NCBI GenBank assembly: GCA_003216615.1
Contig: QCIP01000005.1
Coordinates: 1 to 64,000, forward strand
Length of the DNA stretch: 64,000 bases
Source: Prochlorococcus sp. AG-402-M15
GTDB lineage: Bacteria > Cyanobacteriota > Cyanobacteriia > PCC-6307 > Cyanobiaceae
Direction: 5' to 3'
Shown here: piece after piece, positions 37,590 to 46,790 of the stretch
How the letters are laid out: every line of letters begins with the position of its first letter
Position numbering within the stretch: the first letter of the stretch is position 1
Program-made: the position numbers and the translations under genes
Notes under the pieces: generated by a model
What the model saw: only the letters and a program-made list of their open reading frames with translations
The model's database searches: none
Told to the model about the DNA's origin: nothing

Positions 37590-38540
37590 TTAGTTTTCCC
37601 TGAATTGTTCAAATATTTCGCTTAGTATTTTATCAGCACCTTGGAGCTTTAGTTTTTTAGCTAGTTCTTTACCTACTTCTTCAGGATCATTAATATCACC
37701 ATTATATTGATCTTTAATCAGCCTTTCTCCATCTAAAGAGGCCACCATGCCAGTAAGGTAAAGTTGTTCATTAGTAATGCTACTATTCACACCAATTGGA
37801 ACTTGGCATCCACCTTCAAGCTCTCTTAAAAAAGCTCTTTCTGCAAGACATCTTTGACTTGTAGGTTTATCTTCTAAGACATTTATAATATCCAAAACTT
37901 TTTTATCATCAGATTTGCATTCAATACCTAGTGCTCCTTGACCAACTGCATGCAGGGAAATTTCATTTGGAATAATCTGATGAATTCTTGATTCAAAGCC
38001 TAATCTCTTTAAACCAGCGGCAGCAAGAATTATGCAATCAAATTCTCCTGCATCTAATTTTTCTATTCTTGTAATAACATTTCCTCTGATATCTTTGAAG
38101 TTAAGATGTGGGTACTTATTTTTTAGTTGTGCAAGTCTTCTTAGGGAGCTTGTTCCCACAATTGAACCCGCAGGTAAGGTTTCTAATTTGTAGCAATCAT
38201 TTTTTTTGCTTACTACTAAAGCATCTGCAGGGTCTTCTCTTTTTGTAATACATCCTAATATAAGGCCACTAGGCAAATTTGTTGGTAAATCTTTTAGAGA
38301 ATGAACTGCTATATCTGCATGTCCGACGAGCATTTGTGCTTCAAGTTCTTTTGTAAATAACCCTTTATCTCCTATTTTTGCTAAGGCTACATCTAGAATT
38401 TTGTCTCCTTGAGTAGCCATGGCCTCTATGCATACCTCTATATTGGGAATATTTCTTTCTAGTTGATCTTTTACCCATAAAGTTTGAACCATAGCCAATT
38501 TACTTCTTCTACTAGCTATTCGCAGTTTAAAATTTGTCAT
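37590..38540 (-). CDS. hemC: Porphobilinogen deaminase (hydroxymethylbilane synthase)
   Basis: Joins four porphobilinogens into hydroxymethylbilane in heme, chlorophyll and corrin synthesis. The 316-residue protein has [12 protein letters not shown], the [16 protein letters not shown] and [10 protein letters not shown] segments, [11 protein letters not shown], and the cofactor-binding cysteine in [10 protein letters not shown]. Domain order and length are normal. It converges with ppa, six bases apart, and lies 97 bases downstream of rpoD on the same strand. Confidence 0.97.
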   Translation of the reverse strand: MTNFKLRIASRRSKLAMVQTLWVKDQLERNIPNIEVCIEAMATQGDKILDVALAKIGDKGLFTKELEAQMLVGHADIAVHSLKDLPTNLPSGLILGCITKREDPADALVVSKKNDCYKLETLPAGSIVGTSSLRRLAQLKNKYPHLNFKDIRGNVITRIEKLDAGEFDCIILAAAGLKRLGFESRIHQIIPNEISLHAVGQGALGIECKSDDKKVLDIINVLEDKPTSQRCLAERAFLRELEGGCQVPIGVNSSITNEQLYLTGMVASLDGERLIKDQYNGDINDPEEVGKELAKKLKLQGADKILSEIFEQFREN

Positions 38541-38636
38541 TAAATATTATTTTGAGTTTGGATTAAAATTAAGTCGAAACTATTTTAAGCTATTCTTTAG
38601 CAACTTTTCCAAGCTGAAAATTATATTTAACTTTTT

Positions 38637-39818
38637 TTATTTTATATATTCTTTTAAAACTCCATTTCGATTTGGATGCCTTAGTTTTCGAAGGGCTTTT
38701 GCTTCTATTTGTCTAATTCTTTCTCTTGTGACATCAAAAATCTGTCCAATTTCTTCAAGAGTTTTCATTCTCCCATCATCAATTCCATACCTCAACCTGA
38801 GGACATCTCTTTCCCTTGGACTTAGAGTTGCCAAAACTCCTTCTAAATCTTCTCTTAACAAAGTTTTAGAAACATCTTGCTCCGGGTTTTCTATGTCAGC
38901 CTCTATAAAGTCTCCAAGTCTTGAGTCTTCTTCCTTACCTATTGGCGTTTCTAAAGAAATAGGTAGTTGTGCACTTTTAGCTATAAATCTTAATTTTTCA
39001 ATTGTCATTTCCATGCTCTCAGCTATTTCTTCTTCACTTGGTTTCCTTCCGAATTCTTGGCTTAGAACTTTTGTTGTTTTTTTAATTCTAGAGATTGTCT
39101 CGTATAAGTGAACTGGCAATCTAATAGTCCTACTTTGGTCTGCGATTGCTCTAGTAATAGCTTGACGAATCCACCAAGTAGCATAAGTAGAGAACTTGTA
39201 ACCTTTTTCATGATCAAATTTTTCTGCTGCCCTAATCAGACCTAGACTTCCTTCTTGTATTAAATCTTGAAATGATAAACCTCTATTCATATATTTCTTT
39301 GCAATGGAAACAACTAATCTTAAATTTGATTGAACCATTTTTTCTTTAGCTCTCCGTCCCAAGAGAAGTCTTCTTCTGAATTTAGGTAGAGGCATATCTA
39401 TCAATTCGGCCCATTCTCTAACAGATGGGAAATGCCCTTTTTCTGATTCATATTGTGTTGCGAGTTCTTCTAATTGGAGCAAGTCAGCAATTTTTCTGGC
39501 GAGTTCAATTTCTTCATCTGGTCTTAACAGTCTAATTCTTCCAATTTCTTGGAGATAAACTCTTATTGAATCTTCAGTATATATACCTTTTGGACCAAGC
39601 TTTATGTTCCCAAGCCCTTTATCTTCTTCTTCAGAATCATTAAATTCATTATTTTTTTCTATGCTGCTGTCGTTTAAATCAGAAGATGCCTGTAAATTTT
39701 GATTGTTGTTATTACTATCTTCTGAAACAAGTGTTTCTAAATTGGTATTGATTTTTTTATTAATCTTTTTTTTGGAACTAGGCTTAGAATTCTTTGATTC
39801 TGCTGCTACTGGACACAT
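38637..39818 (-). CDS. rpoD: Principal RNA polymerase sigma factor RpoD (group 1/2)
   Basis: The product is 393 residues. The first 70 are low-complexity and rich in Asn, Ser and Lys, replacing the region 1.1 of E. coli. Region 1.2-2 follows ([62 protein letters not shown]), then region 3, and region 4 with the [23 protein letters not shown]. The ending [17 protein letters not shown] and overall match are those of the housekeeping sigma. A clear Shine-Dalgarno precedes it. Confidence 0.95.
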   Translation of the reverse strand: MCPVAAESKNSKPSSKKKINKKINTNLETLVSEDSNNNNQNLQASSDLNDSSIEKNNEFNDSEEEDKGLGNIKLGPKGIYTEDSIRVYLQEIGRIRLLRPDEEIELARKIADLLQLEELATQYESEKGHFPSVREWAELIDMPLPKFRRRLLLGRRAKEKMVQSNLRLVVSIAKKYMNRGLSFQDLIQEGSLGLIRAAEKFDHEKGYKFSTYATWWIRQAITRAIADQSRTIRLPVHLYETISRIKKTTKVLSQEFGRKPSEEEIAESMEMTIEKLRFIAKSAQLPISLETPIGKEEDSRLGDFIEADIENPEQDVSKTLLREDLEGVLATLSPRERDVLRLRYGIDDGRMKTLEEIGQIFDVTRERIRQIEAKALRKLRHPNRNGVLKEYIK

Positions 39819-39824
39819 AATTGG

Positions 39825-39831
39825 CTCCTTT
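39825..39831 (-). promoter_or_regulatory. Ribosome binding site of rpoD
   Basis: The minus strand reads AAAGGAG, six bases before ATG 39818. Such a strong Shine-Dalgarno is uncommon among the genes of this window and fixes the start. Confidence 0.75.
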
Positions 39832-39952
39832 CTACGGTGAATTTAACTAGATAAAATTTTATTTAGGGCTAATTTGTACATTTAGTAGTAAAATTTCCCT
39901 TAATTTTTAAAAGAACTTTTTACGAAATGTGAATAAAAAAAGTTTTTTTAAA

Positions 39953-39981
39953 TTGTTGAAAAATTTAAATAGTGCTATAGA
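39953..39981 (+). promoter_or_regulatory. Predicted sigma-70 promoter for the priA transcript
   Basis: TTGTTG (39953-39958) and TATAGA (39976-39981) are separated by exactly 17 bases, with a TG one base before the -10 (extended -10). Transcription should begin near 39988, leaving a leader of about 150 bases before the priA start. The rest of the 323-base gap 39819-40141 holds the rpoD upstream region and this leader. Confidence 0.5.
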
Positions 39982-40059
39982 TTACCTAAAGTAAAAAGTC
40001 TTGGGATTTCTCAGACAGGCAGATCAATTTTTGAATTTTCACTCAATGATCAAGGCTTC

Positions 40060-40158
40060 ATGTCTCCCATAAGATCAGGATACTTACAATGTGCAAAAAC
40101 ACTTTGTGGAATGTTCAACAATCCAATACTAAGAAAAAGTTTTGAAGCCGGCAAGTAA
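40060..40158 (+). CDS. Possible 32-residue leader peptide upstream of priA
   Basis: An ATG frame within the priA leader encodes MSPIRSGYLQCAKTLCGMFN and twelve more residues ending SFEAGK, and overlaps the TTG start of priA by 17 bases. It has two cysteines five apart and more G and C than the surrounding gap. No family is recognised. It may be a real small protein, a translated leader that couples to priA, or part of a structured RNA read as codons by chance. The sequence alone does not decide. Confidence 0.3.
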   Translation: MSPIRSGYLQCAKTLCGMFNNPILRKSFEAGK

Positions 40159-42427
40159 TCAGTTATCAAATATCTTATATAAATTGGAAATTATGCTTGA
40201 TATAGGTATTGGTAGTGATAGTTTTTACTATTTAGATGGCAATAATCTTGGCGTAGAAGTTGGGGATATTGTAATCGTGAAATTAAGAGGGAGATTATTG
40301 AACGGGTTGGTAATTTCTAAAGAAAACTTTTCAGAAATTAATAAAGATGAAGCAAATATTAATTTCACGAGAAATATAAAATATTTTTTTGTTGAAGGGA
40401 TTGTGCAGAAAAAAATAATTGATGAATCCTGGAGAGAATGGATAGAGTCCTTAGCTTGTTTTTATATGGTTAGTAATTTAAAAATGCTTAAAACGGCATT
40501 TCCTCCAGGTTGGATTGGTAAACATAAGAAAATTTCACAAGGTTTAAAAGATCAAATATGGATTGCAACCAAAAAAGAATTTGATATAAAAAAAAATCAG
40601 TTGACCAAAAAAGAATTTTTATTAATAAATAATCTGTCTGAAAAAGGTAATTGGCAAAGTGAATTAATAAAGTCTGGTTTTAATTACACTTTAATTAACT
40701 TAATGGTTAATAAAAAATACCTGGTTAAATCTAAAAGAAAAAAATTATTTAATGCTAAATTAAATTCCTTTTTAAATAATAATAATAATAATATTGCAAA
40801 GAAAAAACCAAATCTTACAAATGAGCAAAAAATTGCATTTCAAGAATTTCAAGCAATGAAACCCGGAGATGCGTTACTTCTATGGGGTGAGACAGGTTCA
40901 GGTAAAACAGAAGTTTATATGAGAATTTCTGAGGATCAATTACTTAATAAAAAAAGTTGTTTGATACTTGCCCCGGAAATTGGCCTAATTCCTCAACTTA
41001 TTGATAGATTTAGCGAGCGATTTAATAATAATGTTTACGAATATCATAGTAGCTGTTCTTCTAGTCATAGAACTTTAGTTTGGAAGCAAATTATTGAAAC
41101 TGATGAACCTTTAATAGTAATAGGAACAAGGTCCGCAGTATTTCTGCCAATTAAAAATATAGGAGCAATAATAATGGATGAAGAGCATGATGTTTCATAT
41201 AAGCAAAATAACCCAATGCCTTGTTATGACGCAAGAGAGATTGCTATTGAAATAGTAAAAAGGAACTCTGCAAAGCTAATTTTTGGAAGTGCAACTCCAT
41301 CAATGAAGACTTGGAAAAAGTGCATTTATGAAAAGAATTTTAAATTGGTACGAATGATTCAAAGGATATCGAGTAAAGAGGTGCCTGAAATAAGGATTAT
41401 TGATATGCGGGATGAATTTAAGAAAGGAAATATGAAAATTTTATCAAGTGAATTATTAGAATTGCTTCCCAAACTGCCATTAAAGAATGAGCAAGCAATA
41501 ATTTTGATTCCTAGAAGAGGGCATAGTGGGTTTTTAAGTTGTAGAAATTGTGGATATTTAATAAATTGCCCAAACTGTGATGTTCCTTTATCGGTACATC
41601 TTGGTTCACAAGGGAGAAAATGGTTAAGTTGTCATTGGTGCGACCATAAATCGAGAATGATAAATCGTTGTCCAGATTGTAATTCAAGTGCCTTCAAACC
41701 TTTCGGGATAGGGACTCAAAGAGTAATAGAGTTTTTAAGTGAAGAATTCCCTGATTTGAGAGTACTTCGATTTGATCGCGACACAACCTCAGGGAAAGAT
41801 GGCCATAGAGATATTCTTTCAAAGTTTTCGAAAGGCGATGCAGATATTCTTGTTGGAACTCAAATGTTGGCAAAAGGTATTGATATACCCAATATTACTC
41901 TTTCAGTAGTTATTGCGGCAGATGGATTACTTCATCGTCCTGATATTTCCGCAGAAGAAAAATCATTGCAATTATTTTTACAATTAGCAGGTAGAGCAGG
42001 AAGAGCTCAAAAAAAAGGAAAAGTTATTTTTCAAACATATAAACCAAACCATCCTGTAATCTCATATCTTCAGAAAAGAGATTATGAAAGATTTTTAATT
42101 GAAAATTCGAAATTGAGAAAAAACGCTAATTTGTTTCCATTTTGCAAGATTTGTCTTCTTAAGTTATCAGGCGAAAATTATGAATTAACTGAATCAATTG
42201 CAATAAAATTAGCAGAATATCTACTAAATTTTTGTAAGGAAAAGAATTGGAAATTAATTGGCCCTGCTCCTAGTTTAATTGCTAAAGTTGGGAAAAAATT
42301 TAGATGGCAGATATTAATACATGGTCCTGAAGGTTCAAAGATTCCTTTGCCTGATAGATTCCAATTATGGAAACTTATTCCGAAAAATGTTTTTTTAACA
42401 ATTGATGTTAATCCAGCAGAGTTGTAA
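40142..42427 (+). CDS. priA: Primosomal protein N' (PriA helicase)
   Basis: Restarts stalled replication forks. The 761-residue protein has a DNA-binding N-terminal domain, a six-codon AAT repeat (40775-40792, Asn run) in the linker, Walker A GETGSGKTEVY, DEEH box MDEEHDVSYKQ, and the zinc cysteines CRNCGYLINCPNC and CHWCDH...CPDC between the helicase lobes. C-terminal RVIEFLSEEFPDLRV, GTQMLAKGIDIPN and QLAGRAGRA follow. The start is uncertain: TTG 40142 is used because the conserved LEIMLDIGIG begins near residue 15; a TTG or ATG just before residue 18 is possible. Confidence 0.95.
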   Translation: MKPASNQLSNILYKLEIMLDIGIGSDSFYYLDGNNLGVEVGDIVIVKLRGRLLNGLVISKENFSEINKDEANINFTRNIKYFFVEGIVQKKIIDESWREWIESLACFYMVSNLKMLKTAFPPGWIGKHKKISQGLKDQIWIATKKEFDIKKNQLTKKEFLLINNLSEKGNWQSELIKSGFNYTLINLMVNKKYLVKSKRKKLFNAKLNSFLNNNNNNIAKKKPNLTNEQKIAFQEFQAMKPGDALLLWGETGSGKTEVYMRISEDQLLNKKSCLILAPEIGLIPQLIDRFSERFNNNVYEYHSSCSSSHRTLVWKQIIETDEPLIVIGTRSAVFLPIKNIGAIIMDEEHDVSYKQNNPMPCYDAREIAIEIVKRNSAKLIFGSATPSMKTWKKCIYEKNFKLVRMIQRISSKEVPEIRIIDMRDEFKKGNMKILSSELLELLPKLPLKNEQAIILIPRRGHSGFLSCRNCGYLINCPNCDVPLSVHLGSQGRKWLSCHWCDHKSRMINRCPDCNSSAFKPFGIGTQRVIEFLSEEFPDLRVLRFDRDTTSGKDGHRDILSKFSKGDADILVGTQMLAKGIDIPNITLSVVIAADGLLHRPDISAEEKSLQLFLQLAGRAGRAQKKGKVIFQTYKPNHPVISYLQKRDYERFLIENSKLRKNANLFPFCKICLLKLSGENYELTESIAIKLAEYLLNFCKEKNWKLIGPAPSLIAKVGKKFRWQILIHGPEGSKIPLPDRFQLWKLIPKNVFLTIDVNPAEL

Positions 42428-43537
42428 TTACTTTGATGGGAGTTGAGGTAAATCTGTACCTAATTTGAGTCTATAGAATCTTATTACATAAGCTAAAAAT
42501 ATAATTAACAAAATAACTGAGATTCCGATCAAAAGTTTGTTGAAGCTCCAGAAAGAAAATTCGAGACTATTCATTTGCCCTTGATTTAAATTCCAAATTA
42601 TTAGATTTCTAGTGATTTCTACATTTGAATTATTTTTCCCATTAAGTCTAGCTTTATTAGGGTGAATGATTTTGAAAATAATTTCTAAATTATCAACACC
42701 TTGAATAGATTTAAGATCTAAATCAATCCTGTAAAAGTATTTTTCAAAAAAAATGAAGTTTTTTTGATCTGTATTAATTTCCATATTTGTTGATCCTCCT
42801 GCTAACTCTCCTGCAGTTTTTTGGATTATTTTAAGAACTTGCTTTGTATTCTCTAGATTGAGATTTTTATTTTTCATAGAAAAAGTTGATTCTTCATGTC
42901 CAATTTCTGCTTTAGGAAAAATATCTTTCATTTTTTCTTCAAATTTTATTTGCCAAGGGAATTTTTTAATGTATTTACTTTCTATTACAAGATTATTAGT
43001 TATTGAATCAAGTTCACTAAGATCAAGGGTATCCTCAACTTTAACGCAACCACTTAGGAGTGGGATCAATAATATAAGTATTAAAAAAATGATCAGTGAA
43101 AAGCCCCTCTTAAACGGTTTTGTTTCACCAGTTGGTGCATCAGTAACATTGATAAATTTCTTTTTCTCCAATACTTTTCTTTTTTTGCGCAGTGAGTTAA
43201 GAGATTTATTATTTTGTGATGTATCGCTTTCAAACTGAACGTTCCAATTCTCTGGTTTTTTAATGTCAGGAGAATTTATTACTTCCATCAAATATTTTGC
43301 ATTTTCTCTTGTCCTATTATCGTAAGATTTTAGAAGTTCTTTACAAAATCTTTTTGCCTCCTCCTTTTCGCTGATACCACAAAGAGCAGTTATTAAAATT
43401 GTTCTTAAATTCACTCCCTCTTTGCTTGACAAAGGGAATGATTCGATTAAAGGCAAAAGAAATTCAATACAAAAATTGTAATCACCTTTAGCTAAAGCAA
43501 GTTCTACTGTTTCTACAACTTGCTCATAAGTTTTCAT
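42428..43537 (-). CDS. Helical-repeat domain fused to DUF3153 membrane protein
   Basis: The 369-residue protein has three parts. Residues 1-95 are helical and TPR-like (VVETVELALAKGDYNFCIEF, then EAKRFCKELLKSYDN). Residues 147-162 form a membrane helix directly followed by LSGC (161-164), a perfect lipobox-like site. Residues 165-335 form a DUF3153-type extracytoplasmic domain, and a second helix near 338-358 precedes a basic tail. DUF3153 proteins I know of begin at the lipobox, so this looks like a fusion. Function is unknown. It starts four bases from the argB stop on the same strand. Confidence 0.75.
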   Translation of the reverse strand: MKTYEQVVETVELALAKGDYNFCIEFLLPLIESFPLSSKEGVNLRTILITALCGISEKEEAKRFCKELLKSYDNRTRENAKYLMEVINSPDIKKPENWNVQFESDTSQNNKSLNSLRKKRKVLEKKKFINVTDAPTGETKPFKRGFSLIIFLILILLIPLLSGCVKVEDTLDLSELDSITNNLVIESKYIKKFPWQIKFEEKMKDIFPKAEIGHEESTFSMKNKNLNLENTKQVLKIIQKTAGELAGGSTNMEINTDQKNFIFFEKYFYRIDLDLKSIQGVDNLEIIFKIIHPNKARLNGKNNSNVEITRNLIIWNLNQGQMNSLEFSFWSFNKLLIGISVILLIIFLAYVIRFYRLKLGTDLPQLPSK

Positions 43538-43540
43538 AGT

Positions 43541-44392
43541 TTAAGCAACTATCATTGTACCTACACCGGAATTTGTAAAAATCTCAAGAAGTAATGAATG
43601 TTCTATTCTCCCATCGATTATGTGAGCTGCTTTGACTCCTTGAGCTAAAGCTCTTATGCAGCATTCCGTCTTTGGAATCATACCTTCAGTCACAATTTTT
43701 TTATCAATTAAATCTCTTGCTTCTTTGAGATTCATTTTTTCAACAAGACTATTTTTGCTATTTTTTTCTTTTAAGATTCCTTGAGTATCGGTAAGAAGAA
43801 TAAGTTTTTCTGCATTTATTGCAGCCGCAATTTCTCCAGCGACAAAATCTGCATTAATATTATGCGAAATACCATTCATAGTTGATCCAATACTAGAAAT
43901 AATAGGGATATATCCTTTAGAAATAAGAGGATCTAATATTTCAGGATTGATTTTTGTGACCTCTCCCACTAAACCATGACTCCCATCTCCTAATTCCCTA
44001 GATTGAATCAAGTTCCCATCAAGACCTGATATCCCCACAGCTAGAGATCCAGTTCCATTAATGCCTCTCACAATTTGTTTGTTGACCCTACCCATGAGAA
44101 CCATCTCGACAATTTCCATTGTTTTTTGATCAGTAATTCTTAATCCATTTTCAAATTTAGGAGATATTTCTAATTTCTTTAACCAATTATTAATCTCGGG
44201 CCCTCCTCCATGAATTACTATCGGACAAACCCCCACGCTTGATAAAAGTGCTATATCTCTAAAAAAAGCATTTTTTAAATCATCATCCTCCATGACAGAA
44301 CCACCATACTTGATAACAATTTTTCTACCTGAGAAACTTTGTATATATGGAAGTGCTTCGCTTAATATAGATACTCTTTGAGAATCATTCAT
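43541..44392 (-). CDS. argB: Acetylglutamate kinase
   Basis: Second step of arginine synthesis, phosphorylating N-acetylglutamate; in cyanobacteria the enzyme is relieved of arginine inhibition by PII. The 283-residue protein shows [37 protein letters not shown], and [14 protein letters not shown], all family motifs. Arginine-sensitive enzymes have an N-terminal helix, present here as [16 protein letters not shown]. The end [22 protein letters not shown] is standard. It is upstream of the DUF3153 gene on the same strand. Confidence 0.96.
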   Translation of the reverse strand: MNDSQRVSILSEALPYIQSFSGRKIVIKYGGSVMEDDDLKNAFFRDIALLSSVGVCPIVIHGGGPEINNWLKKLEISPKFENGLRITDQKTMEIVEMVLMGRVNKQIVRGINGTGSLAVGISGLDGNLIQSRELGDGSHGLVGEVTKINPEILDPLISKGYIPIISSIGSTMNGISHNINADFVAGEIAAAINAEKLILLTDTQGILKEKNSKNSLVEKMNLKEARDLIDKKIVTEGMIPKTECCIRALAQGVKAAHIIDGRIEHSLLLEIFTNSGVGTMIVA

Positions 44393-44456
44393 TATTAAAA
44401 ATCATTAAAACTTTATTGAATTAAGAAGTTAGTTTTTTTCAAATATATCCCTATAT

Positions 44457-44987
44457 TTAATAAAAGAGAATAAAATCAAATTCTTTTTTATTATCGTCGA
44501 TAATAAATTCTGATTCAAGACCTTTTACGAAAAACCTGTTTAATCTTTCTTGTTTCTCTATCCATTTTTCTAGAGGAACGGCATTTAATTCAAAACGCAT
44601 TCTTAGGCCAATTTTATCTTCCTTTGTAATTTCTTCTATTTCTTTTAGTTTAGGAGGATTATCCTCGTCCCATAAATTTAAAGATTCCAATGACGATTCT
44701 AGATGAGCTTTTATCCCATACCTCCATCTTGTAACATCTTTAACTAGTGCTGTTAATTCTTTTGGTCTATTAAATCTATCTGTCGCAAAATTTGTCTTGT
44801 CAAACAATTCAGCAGGAGGTATCTCTGAAGTCTTTAAACCCAATCCAATTAGAAAAATAGGTACTCCATAAAAAAAAGTAGGTACACTTAAGTTTACTGA
44901 GTCTGTAAAATAGGCTGTCATTCCAACAAAAGCTAATATACCTCCAGTTGTTACTATCAAGTTTCCAGGCGATAAGTATTTCTTCAT
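44457..44987 (-). CDS. DUF2854-family membrane protein
   Basis: A 176-residue protein with two N-terminal membrane helices (about 10-27 and 34-50, LIVTTGGILAFVGMTAYF and PTFFYGVPIFLIGLGL), then a soluble part containing PPAELFDKTNFATDR and TALVKDVTRWRYGIKAHLES. The pattern matches DUF2854 of cyanobacteria and plant plastids, whose function is not established. It lies 65 bases from argB on the same strand, without evident coupling. Confidence 0.82.
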   Translation of the reverse strand: MKKYLSPGNLIVTTGGILAFVGMTAYFTDSVNLSVPTFFYGVPIFLIGLGLKTSEIPPAELFDKTNFATDRFNRPKELTALVKDVTRWRYGIKAHLESSLESLNLWDEDNPPKLKEIEEITKEDKIGLRMRFELNAVPLEKWIEKQERLNRFFVKGLESEFIIDDNKKEFDFILFY

Positions 44988-45029
44988 TTTTATTTAGTAT
45001 AATGATTTTTGAATTTGCTAAGAAGTATT

Positions 45030-45212
45030 ATGCAAGATCCCAATACTACAAATCAAGGGGACTTGATTTTAAAACTTGATCAAGATAGAGCTTGGCTCTT
45101 AGAAAATCTTGATAAGGGTAAATGGCCAGAAATTAGATGCGAACTTGCTGCTCTTGAAAGAAAAATAAGCAAATTAATTATAAGTGTTCAAGAAAATAAT
45201 GTTGATATCTAA
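45030..45212 (+). CDS. Small soluble protein of unknown function (60 aa)
   Basis: ATG 45030 starts MQDPNTTNQGDLILKLDQDR; an in-frame TTG seven codons upstream is also possible. The protein is acidic and helical, with LDKGKWPEIRCELAALERKI in the middle, and has no membrane segment. I do not recognise it. It lies between the divergent DUF2854 gene and the convergent ssb gene, one base from the ssb stop. Codon use fits the neighbourhood. Confidence 0.62.
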   Translation: MQDPNTTNQGDLILKLDQDRAWLLENLDKGKWPEIRCELAALERKISKLIISVQENNVDI

Positions 45213-45213
45213 T

Positions 45214-45639
45214 TTAAAAAGGTATTTCGTCAACTTCGGGCACTAAAGGTGAGCTATTCCAACTAGGGTTTTTAGCATTTTCATTTTTATCAAATGACCC
45301 ATTATTTTCTTTTTGATCAGATTTAATAACTTCAACTGGAGCTATTTGATGAATCTTTGAAGCTGTTAATTCTGGTTGTTTTTCTTTTGTTCCATCTTTT
45401 CTAGTGACAGAATTCATTCTAAGACGTCCCTCAATAACAATATTTTGCCCCTCCTTTAGTTCGTCTATCATTTCTTGGGCAATATTGCCCCATCCTATAA
45501 TCTTTAGTTCTCTGTTTGGATCTTCACTACGTAATCCTTTAAAATTAACAATCATTTCTGCAATTGGAGTTTGGTTTTCTTTTGTATACCTCATTTGAGG
45601 GGCGCTATTAATTACCGCTTGAATTAAACAATGATTCAT
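45214..45639 (-). CDS. ssb: Single-stranded DNA-binding protein
   Basis: The 141-residue protein has an OB fold (MNHCLIQAVINSAPQMRY, IIGWGNIAQEMIDEL, NIVIEGRLRMNSV) and a low-complexity linker ending in EVDEIPF, the conserved acidic tip that recruits repair and replication partners. The N-terminus lacks some residues of E. coli SSB, as in other cyanobacterial short SSB proteins. Another ssb may exist elsewhere in the genome; nothing here tells which is the main copy. It is divergent from cobK. Confidence 0.85.
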   Translation of the reverse strand: MNHCLIQAVINSAPQMRYTKENQTPIAEMIVNFKGLRSEDPNRELKIIGWGNIAQEMIDELKEGQNIVIEGRLRMNSVTRKDGTKEKQPELTASKIHQIAPVEVIKSDQKENNGSFDKNENAKNPSWNSSPLVPEVDEIPF

Positions 45640-45667
45640 TACTTTCTATTTAATTAAAGACATACTG

Positions 45668-46465
45668 ATGCAGAATCAAAAAAATTGCTACAAAAATGTT
45701 TGGATCCTATCAGGAACTTCGGATGGACCAGAAATAACAAGTAGGCTTCTTGAACTTAACTATTCAGTTTTTGCTAGTGTTTTAACTTATAAGGCAGGGA
45801 AAACTTATATTAAAAATCCAAAGTTACATATCATTACGGGAAAATTAAATAATAAAGATGAAATTATTAATTTCATAAAAAAAAATAAAATCAAATGTGT
45901 TGTTGATGCTACTCATCCCTTTGCCATAGTAATTTCTAAAAATCTTAATAATGCATGTAAAGAGATTAATACTCCTCTCATAGTATTTGAGAGGAAATCT
46001 TCAATAAATAACACTAATAATTTTATTTATATTGATGATTTGAAAGATATAAATAAAGGTGATCTAGAAAATAAGAACATTCTTCTTGCAATAGGATCAA
46101 GATTTCTCAAAGATACTGCTAATTATTATTTGAATTGTAAAGCAAATGTATTTACTAGAATTCTTCCAACTTATGAGAGCATAACCAAAGCTTTTGGATC
46201 ATGTGTAAAAAAATCAAATATAGCGATACTTGAACCGAGTAAAAGTGGGAAAGCTATTTTAGAAAAAAAACTCTGTGATTTTTGGAAGATAGATTATGTT
46301 CTATGCAGAGAATCTGGAAGTTATTCTCAGAAAAACTGGGAAAGTATTATTTATGGAAGTAAAATGAAGTTATTTTTGGTTAAAAGGCCAAAATTAAACA
46401 ATGATTATTCTTACTCTTTCGATCAATACGAGAATTTGATAGATCACATAATGAGAAAATGTTAA
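45668..46465 (+). CDS. cobK: Precorrin-6A reductase CobK
   Basis: Reduces the corrin macrocycle with NADPH in the aerobic branch of cobalamin synthesis, or its counterpart CbiJ in the anaerobic branch. The 265-residue protein has the N-terminal WILSGTSDGPEITSRLL loop, the central VVDATHPFAIVISKN motif and a late VLCRESGSYSQKNWESI-like segment, typical of the family. It follows the divergent ssb by 28 bases and precedes cutA by 13 bases, so the two may share a transcript. Other cob genes in the window lie at 7740 and 62700. Confidence 0.88.
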   Translation: MQNQKNCYKNVWILSGTSDGPEITSRLLELNYSVFASVLTYKAGKTYIKNPKLHIITGKLNNKDEIINFIKKNKIKCVVDATHPFAIVISKNLNNACKEINTPLIVFERKSSINNTNNFIYIDDLKDINKGDLENKNILLAIGSRFLKDTANYYLNCKANVFTRILPTYESITKAFGSCVKKSNIAILEPSKSGKAILEKKLCDFWKIDYVLCRESGSYSQKNWESIIYGSKMKLFLVKRPKLNNDYSYSFDQYENLIDHIMRKC

Positions 46466-46478
46466 TGTTTAATTTATT

Positions 46479-46784
46479 ATGGAAGTATTAGTTATGATAA
46501 CAACTGAATCAAGCAAAAGAAATGCTTTACGAGTAGCTAAATTACTCCTACAAAATAAACTTGCAGTTTGTGTTTCCATAAAGCAAATTTTTTCAATTTA
46601 TGCGTGGGACGATGATATCGAAGAAACTAAAGAGTTTGAAATAACAATAAAAAGTAAACCAGAAATAAAAGATAAATTAATTAATTTCTTACATAATATT
46701 TCCACATATGATGTTCCACAAATTATTTACAAAAAATACCATTCTGATATTAAATATTATGATTGGTTGAATAATAATATTTGA
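46479..46784 (+). CDS. cutA: CutA1-family divalent cation tolerance protein
   Basis: Small trimeric cytoplasmic protein linked to metal tolerance, with copper binding seen in some members. The 101 residues contain VMITTESSKRNALRVAKLLL, KLAVCVSIKQIFSIYAWDDD and EFEITIKSK, then YDVPQIIYKKY, the family pattern. A single conserved Cys is present. It starts 13 bases after cobK and converges on the PfkB kinase gene. Confidence 0.9.
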   Translation: MEVLVMITTESSKRNALRVAKLLLQNKLAVCVSIKQIFSIYAWDDDIEETKEFEITIKSKPEIKDKLINFLHNISTYDVPQIIYKKYHSDIKYYDWLNNNI

Positions 46785-46790
46785 TAAAAT

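Noticed and set aside
40775-40792. Six AAT units in priA
   Set aside because: A short in-frame Asn run in a linker; common in AT-rich genomes.
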